Source: Palaemon carinicauda
Taxonomy: Eukaryota > Arthropoda > Malacostraca > Decapoda > Palaemonidae
Direction: 5' to 3'
Assembly: GCF_036898095.1 (NCBI RefSeq)
Contig: NC_090759.1
Span: forward strand, 28,025,211-28,089,210
Length of the DNA stretch: 64,000 nt
Position numbers and translations under genes: made by a program. Position 1 is the stretch's first letter. Each line of letters starts with the position of its first letter. The notes beneath the pieces were generated by a model. It did not search any database, had not been told where the DNA came from, and was given only the letters and a program-made list of their open reading frames with translations. Below, piece by piece: positions 58,427 through 64,000 of the stretch.

Positions 58427-61045
58427 ATATACATACATACATATACCAAAGGCACTTCCCCCAATTTTGGGGGGTAGCCGACATCAACAAGAAACAAAAC
58501 AAAAAAGGGGACCTCTACTCTCTACGTTCCTCCAGCCTAACCAGGAACTCAGCCAAGTTCAGCTGGTACTGCTAGGGTGCCACAGCCCAACCTCCCACAT
58601 TTCCACCACAGATGAAGCTTCATACTGCTGAGTCCCCTACTGCTGCTACCTCCGCGGTCATCTAAGGCACCGGAGGAAGCAGCAGGGCCTACCGGAACTG
58701 CGTCACAATCGCTCGCCATTCATTCCTATTTCTAGCACGCTCTCTTGCCTCTCTCACATCTATCCTCCTATCACCCAGAGCTTTCTTCACACCATCCATC
58801 CACCCAAACCTTGGCCTTCCTCTTGTACTTCTCCCATCAACTCTTGCATTCATCACCTTCTTTAGCAGACAGCCATTTTCCATTCTCTCAACATGGCCAA
58901 ACCACCTCAACACATTCATATCCACTCTAGCCGCTAACTCATTTCTTACACCCGTTCTCACCCTCACCACTTCGTTCCTAACCCTATCTACTCGAGATAC
59001 ACCAGCCATACTCCTCAGACACTTCATCTCAAACACATTCAATTTCTGTCTCTCCATCACTTTCATTCCCCACAACTCCGATCCATACATCACAGTTGGT
59101 ACAATCACTTTCTCATATAGAACTCTCTTTACATTCATGCCCAACCCTCTATTTTTTACTACTCCCTTAACTGCCCCCAACACTTTGCAACCTTCATTCA
59201 CTCTCTGACGTACATCTGCTTCCACTCCACCATTTGCTGCAACAACAGACCCCAAGTACTTAAACTGATCCACCTCCTCAAGTAACTCTCCATTCAACAT
59301 GACATTCAACCTTGCACCACCTTCCCTTCTCGTACATCTCATAACCTTACTCTTACCCACATTAACTCTCAACTTCCTTCTCTCACACACCCTTCCAAAT
59401 TCTGTCACTAGTCGGTCAAGCTTCTCTTCTGTGTCTGCTACCAGTACAGTATCATCCGCAAACAACAACTGATTTACTTCCCATTCATGATCATTCTCGC
59501 CTACCAGTTTTAATCCTCGTCCAAGCACTCGAGCATTCACCTCTCTCACCACTCCATCAACATACAAGTTAAACAACCACGGCGACATCACACATCCCTG
59601 TCTCAGCCCCACTCTCACCGGAAACCAATCGCTCACTTCATTTCCTATTCTAACACATGCTTTACTACCTTTGTAGAAACTTTTCACTGCTTGCAACAAC
59701 CTTCCACCAACTCCATATAACCTCATCACATTCCACATTGCTTCCCTATCAACTCTATCATATGCTTTCTCCAGATCCATAAACGCAACATACACCTCCT
59801 TACCTTTTGCTAAATATTTCTCGCATATCTGCCTAACTGTAAAAATCTGATTCATACAACCCCTACCTCTTCTAAAACCACCCTGTACTTCCAAGATTGC
59901 ATTCTCTGTTTTATCCTTAATCCTATTAATCAGTACTCTACCATACACTTTTCCAACTACACTCAACAAACTAATACCTCTTGAGTTACAACACTCATGC
60001 ACATCTCCCTTACCCTTATATAGTGGTACAATACATGCACAGACCCAATCTACTGGTACCATTGACAACACAAAACACACATTAAACAATCTCACCAACC
60101 ATTCAAGTACAGTCACACCCCCTTCCTTCAACATCTCAGCTTTCACACCATCCATACCAGATGCTTTTCCTACTCTCGTTTCATCTAGTGCTCTCCTCAC
60201 TTCCTCTATTGTAATCTCTCTCTCATTCTCATCTCCCATCACTGGCACCTCAACACCTGGAACAGCAATTATATCTGCCTCCCTATCATCCTCAACATTC
60301 AGCAAACTTTCAAAATATTCCGCCCACCTTTTCCTTGCCTCCTCTCCTTTTAACAACCTTCCATTTCCATCTTTCACTGTCTCTTCAATTCTTGCGCCGG
60401 CCTTCCTTACTCTCTTCACTTCTTTCCAAAACTTCTTCTTATTCTCTTCATATGACTGACCCAGTCCCTGACCCCACCTCAGGTCAGCTGCCCTCTTTGC
60501 CTCACGTACCTTGCGCTTTACTTCCACCTTTTGCTCTCTATATTTTTCATACTTCTCTATACTATTACTCTGCAGCCATTCTTCAAAAGCCCTCTTTTTC
60601 TCTTCCACTTTTACCTTCACTCCTTCATTCCACCATTCACTGCCCTTCCTCATGCTGCCTCCAACAACCTTCTTGCCACATACATCACTTGCAATCCCAA
60701 CAAAATTTTCTTTTGCTAACTTCCACTCCTCCTCTAAATTACCAGTTTCTCTTACTCTCACCTCGTCATATGCCATTTTCAACCTTTCCTGATATTTACT
60801 TTTTACCCCCGGTTTTATTAGCTCTTCAACCCTCACTAGCTCCCTTTTACATCCACCTACTCTATTCCCCCACTCTTTTGCTACAACTAATTTTCCTTCC
60901 ACCAAAAAATGATCAGACATGCCATTAGCCATACCCCTAAACACGTGCACGTCTTTCAATCTTCCAAACATTCTTTTAGATATCAACACATAATCCATTA
61001 ATGCCCTTTCTACTACTCTTCCATTTGCCACTCTCACCCATGTAT
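58427..61045 (-). mobile_element. RTE-like LINE, copy 2 (5'-truncated, longer)
   Basis: Minus strand. 3' end at 58,427 with a TATG-type short tail, the same CCCCCAAAATTGGGGG hairpin, an intact frame 61,037-58,689, and truncation at about 61,045 within the endonuclease. It was inserted into one unit of a ~118-bp tandem repeat: ACTACACATGCAAGTCTATG lies on the left flank (58,391) and the related GCTACACTTGCAAGTTTATG on the right (61,134). Confidence 0.92.
58689..61037 (-). CDS. RTE-like endonuclease (end) plus reverse transcriptase, frame intact
   Basis: 782 codons. It begins with the last part of an AP-type endonuclease (ALMDYVLISKR, then GMSDHFLVEGKLV, the conserved SDH motif), a long basic and acidic linker, VRRALDETRVGKASGMDGVK and the RT domain with motif A MDLEKAYD and motif C FADDTVLVAD. 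The C-terminal region ends WRAIVTQFR. The open frame with intact catalytic residues, and near identity with copy 1, indicates recent activity of the family. Endonuclease N-terminus missing. The ATG is the first in the truncated frame. Confidence 0.92.
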   Translation of the reverse strand: MRVANGRVVERALMDYVLISKRMFGRLKDVHVFRGMANGMSDHFLVEGKLVVAKEWGNRVGGCKRELVRVEELIKPGVKSKYQERLKMAYDEVRVRETGNLEEEWKLAKENFVGIASDVCGKKVVGGSMRKGSEWWNEGVKVKVEEKKRAFEEWLQSNSIEKYEKYREQKVEVKRKVREAKRAADLRWGQGLGQSYEENKKKFWKEVKRVRKAGARIEETVKDGNGRLLKGEEARKRWAEYFESLLNVEDDREADIIAVPGVEVPVMGDENEREITIEEVRRALDETRVGKASGMDGVKAEMLKEGGVTVLEWLVRLFNVCFVLSMVPVDWVCACIVPLYKGKGDVHECCNSRGISLLSVVGKVYGRVLINRIKDKTENAILEVQGGFRRGRGCMNQIFTVRQICEKYLAKGKEVYVAFMDLEKAYDRVDREAMWNVMRLYGVGGRLLQAVKSFYKGSKACVRIGNEVSDWFPVRVGLRQGCVMSPWLFNLYVDGVVREVNARVLGRGLKLVGENDHEWEVNQLLFADDTVLVADTEEKLDRLVTEFGRVCERRKLRVNVGKSKVMRCTRREGGARLNVMLNGELLEEVDQFKYLGSVVAANGGVEADVRQRVNEGCKVLGAVKGVVKNRGLGMNVKRVLYEKVIVPTVMYGSELWGMKVMERQKLNVFEMKCLRSMAGVSRVDRVRNEVVRVRTGVRNELAARVDMNVLRWFGHVERMENGCLLKKVMNARVDGRSTRGRPRFGWMDGVKKALGDRRIDVREARERARNRNEWRAIVTQFR

Positions 61046-61260
61046 ACTTATTTTTATATAAAACATTATATCCCTATTTAGCTTCCATAACTATGGTTTG
61101 AATTAATTGGAATCTACTCTACGAAAACAAAATAGCTACACTTGCAAGTTTATGATAAAGAAGTTTTTTATTTATTCTCATATAAAACATTGTATCTTTA
61201 TTTAGCCTCCATAGCTATGGTGTGAATTAATTCGAATCTACTCTACGTAAGCAAAATCTC
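61046..61260. repeat. ~118-bp tandem duplication
   Basis: ATATAAAACATTATATCCCT to GAATCTACTCTACG at 61,055-61,125 recurs at 61,181-61,243 with several substitutions. Confidence 0.8.
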
Positions 61261-61351
61261 TCAGGTAAGTTTTGTCATTTTGAGGACAGTAGTTTACAGA
61301 GTATGTTTTTAACTGTATCTTAATGGTCCTCTCCATTTTTATTTTCAATAT

Positions 61352-61748
61352 TACTAGCTAAGCTACAACCGTATTTGGAAAAGCAGGATGCTCTAACCCC
61401 AAGTGCTCCAACAGGGAAAAATAGCCCAGAGAGGAAAGGAAACAAGTAAATACAAGAAAAGTAATAACAATCAAAATATATATTAAGAAGAGCATCAACA
61501 TTACATTAGATCTATTATTTATAAAGTATAAAAACTTCATAAAAACAAGAGGAAGAGAATCATGATAGAATAGCGTGCCCGAGTGTACCCTCAAGCAAGA
61601 GAACTCTAACCCAAGAGTGGGAGACCATGATACAGAGGCTAGGCACTACCAAGGACTATCGAACAATGGTTTGATTTTCGAGCGTCCTCCTAAAAGAGCT
61701 GCTTACCATAGCTAAAGAGTCTCTTTGGCCAGGACACCAGCCTTCCGT
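61352..61748 (-). mobile_element. (TAA)n-tailed repeat, copy 8 (inverted)
   Basis: Reverse complement of the family from AGCTAAGCTACAACC (3' end, left) to about the middle of the element. Abuts copy 9 head to head. Confidence 0.75.
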
Positions 61749-62339
61749 TGAGATACTACCATTAGAGGGTTATGGGGTCGTTTAATTGGCCAGACAGTAC
61801 TATATTGGATCCTTCTCTCTGGTTACGGTTCATTTTCCCTTTGCCTACACACACACACACACGTACAGACATACGCACACCGAATAGTCTGGCCTATTCT
61901 TTACACATTCTCCTCTGTCCTCATATACCGGACAACACTGAGATTACGAAACAGTTCTTACTTCACTGTAATTGTTCAGTGGCCACTTTCCTCTTGGTAA
62001 GGGTAAAAGACTCTTTAGCTATGGTAAGCAGCTCTTCTAGGAGAAGGACACTCCAAAATAAAACCATTGTTCTCTAATCTTGTACCATGGTCTACCACTG
62101 TCTTTTAGGTTAGAGTTTTCTTGCTTGAGGGTACACTTGGGCACACTATTCTATCTTATTTCTCTTGTTCTTGGTTTGTTAAAGTTTATATAGTTTATAT
62201 AGGAGATATTTATTTTAATCTTGTTGCTCTTAAAATATTTTATTTTCGTTTGTTTCCTTTTCTCACCGAGCTATTTTCCCTGTTGGAGCCCCTGGGCTTA
62301 TAGCATCCCGCTTTTCCAACTAGGGTTGCGGCTTAGCAA

Positions 62340-62416
<77 letters not shown>
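61749..62416 (+). mobile_element. (TAA)n-tailed repeat, copy 9 (full length)
   Basis: Full-length partner of copy 1, from GTTGAGATACTACCATTAGA to the (TAA)n tail at 62,340-62,416. Confidence 0.78.
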
Positions 62417-62419
<3 letters not shown>

Positions 62420-62871
62420 CTTACCAAGAGGAAAAAATATGGTTTTATGCCATAAATATACATACACGCAGAGAGACCGGGCAAATTTTGAAAAGAAATG
62501 CTCACTTGAGATTTGAAAAATAAACGATGTTAAAGGATATTCAAATCGTATCCTTAACTGGATTATATTTTCTTATTAATTCGTAATATAAGAGAAGCAT
62601 TTTTTTTGCATGGTTAGAATCCTAGGCAAGCACAGATCGAAGTTATCTCGCAGTTTGTATTGAATAGACAAGTTTGCTTGGTATCTCAAATCTTTCATTT
62701 TGTCTGAAGGATTAAAGTATGAGCGCGACAACAGAACATTTTATCGGTTTTATTTTTTTCAAACTTGAAAAAAACGAAGCAGAACTTTGGCAAGCATAGG
62801 GGATAAATCGTTCTGGATAGATTTGAATAACGTCGCATTTTCCTAAATCGATGTACTACTCAGGTGACGAT
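62417..62871. other. Non-coding stretch
   Basis: Nothing recognised except the start of the dispersed repeat at about 62,825. Confidence 0.5.
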
Positions 62872-63085
62872 AGTCTTCTGGAAGCGTTTTAAATATTAAA
62901 TATGCATTCTGAGAAATGATTTTTCGGTAATTTTCGTTTTTTGAAAGTGTTTTAAATGTTATAAATGTATTCTGAGCTGTGATCATTCTGTAATTTTAGT
63001 CAACGGGAAGGATTTAAAACGTTATAGATGCATTCTTAACAATGATCTTTCTGTAATTTTGGTCTTCTAGAAGCGCACTGTGAAA
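62872..63085. repeat. ~63-bp tandem repeat, ~3.3 diverged copies
   Basis: Units carry (T/G)AAGCGTTTTAAA, ATGCATTCTGAG and a TCTGTAATTTT(A/G)GTC-like end. Related single units occur at 52,283-52,365. Confidence 0.75.
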
Positions 63086-63489
63086 TGTTAAATTCTCCCG
63101 AATGAACATCATAAAACGACCGTGCTGTACGGGACAAGATAAGCAGCCCTTAAAGTAAAGTAAGTAAATAGGTCGTTGAAAATTAAAAATTAATTACATA
63201 TATAAACAACTTCAGAGTTAAAAGACTGAATCAAAATAGAAGCTGTGCAAAAAAAAAAAAAAAAAAGTTGTAAAGCATACAAAGTACAGACAGAAAGTAA
63301 AGTGGACTTATTCACAGCAAAAGTGTCCATATAATATGGAAGTTTACCAAGGTAATTTACAGACGCAATCCTCCCACCCCCAAAAATGAAAAAAAAAAGA
63401 AAGAAAAAAAGAAAAACAATAATTATATGATGAACTAAATAAAGTTGGTGCTTCAGTAGCATTTACTTCATAAGCTACTTGAAAGTTTG

Positions 63490-63689
63490 AGGGACCGAGG
63501 AGGGCCAGGCCATGGCTGCTGATGACTCAGCAGATAGACCCGAAGGCTCACCCAAAACCCCCCATCCTTAGCTCACAAGGATGGTGAGGCTGCAGCGACC
63601 AAAGGAACTAACGAGTTCAAGCGGGACTCGAATCCCAGTCTGGCGCTCACCATGCGAGGACGCTACCACCAGGCCACCACAATCCTAGT
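63490..63689 (-). mobile_element. tRNA-derived SINE, copy 3 (3'-truncated)
   Basis: Minus strand starts near 63,689. Box A TGGCCTGGTGGTAGCG and box B GGATTCGAGTCCCGC are well conserved. The body agrees with copies 1 and 2. Confidence 0.85.
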
Positions 63690-64000
63690 TGTGGTACTTA
63701 CAAAGTATTTGTTAAAAACACTATTACAGAGAGGAAGAAAAATAAGTCTAGTTTTGTGTTCTTAATAACTGACAGAAAGACGAGAGAGATAAAATGAGAC
63801 GTTAACTACAGGGTGTTTCATAAGCGACTTCAGCTTCAATGCTTTTTAGTATGGCAGAGTATGATAATAATCGATTGTATGATAGATTAAATGCAATTAT
63901 AACTACTTGATTCTATTGAACATGGTTGCATTTGATTTATGGCTATACACTTCCCTATATAATAAACAGTAAGTGTATGGCTATATATATATATATATAT
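63690..64000. other. Non-coding end of window
   Basis: No feature recognised. The window ends in a (TA)n tract from 63,983. Confidence 0.6.

Noticed and set aside
60335..60928. 197-codon plus-strand open frame
   Set aside because: Antisense shadow of the RTE-like ORF on the minus strand, rich in Leu/Ser/Pro from reversed Lys/Glu codons.

Overview
This looks like nuclear DNA of a decapod crustacean (shrimp, crab or crayfish). It is AT-rich with very dense di- and trinucleotide microsatellites, tRNA-derived SINEs, RTE- and CR1/L2-like LINEs, and a family of GC-rich DIRS (tyrosine-recombinase) retrotransposons. I cannot name the species. No bacterial or viral gene set is present. All long open frames except two short spliced exons belong to mobile elements.

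Left part (1-25,300). A host gene runs on the minus strand. Its first coding exon is 24,795-25,047 (start codon at 25,016) and its second is 4,967-5,135. Both have good splice sites and matching phase 0. The joined product resembles FAM185A (DUF4097 family) and begins with a probable mitochondrial presequence. The 19.7-kb intron between them is almost entirely DIRS elements, all in the sense orientation of the gene: DIRS-B (5,521-19,058), DIRS-A nested inside B (9,549-18,836), a pogo/Tigger-like DNA transposon nested inside A (10,188-13,035), and a decayed DIRS-D (about 19,290-24,500). A complete 5S rRNA-like sequence sits inside the reverse transcriptase of DIRS-A (13,745-13,862). DIRS-C (1-4,769) occupies the next intron. 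The exons survive as islands of a few hundred bases between transposons.

Middle (25,308-33,066). A complete plus-strand DIRS element (DIRS-A') lies about 260 bp upstream of the first coding exon, antisense to the gene. It has inverted terminal repeats, a gag with a Cys cluster and an RS domain, RT/RNase H/methyltransferase, a tyrosine recombinase with the R, HxxR and Y residues, and an internal complementary region that joins the two termini, as expected of a circular intermediate. Several frameshifts and one in-frame stop interrupt it.

Right part (33,067-64,000). This is an intergenic or intronic repeat field. It holds two nearly identical, oppositely oriented 5'-truncated RTE-like LINEs (37,319-39,043 and 58,427-61,045), CR1/L2-like remnants (36.7-37.3, 39.1-39.9 and 41.3-42.2 kb), and a 153-bp-arm palindrome inside one LINE. 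It also holds a small Helitron with both termini (53,336-54,035), three tRNA-derived SINEs, eight of the nine copies of a (TAA)n-tailed repeat, and several minisatellites. I see no host gene there.
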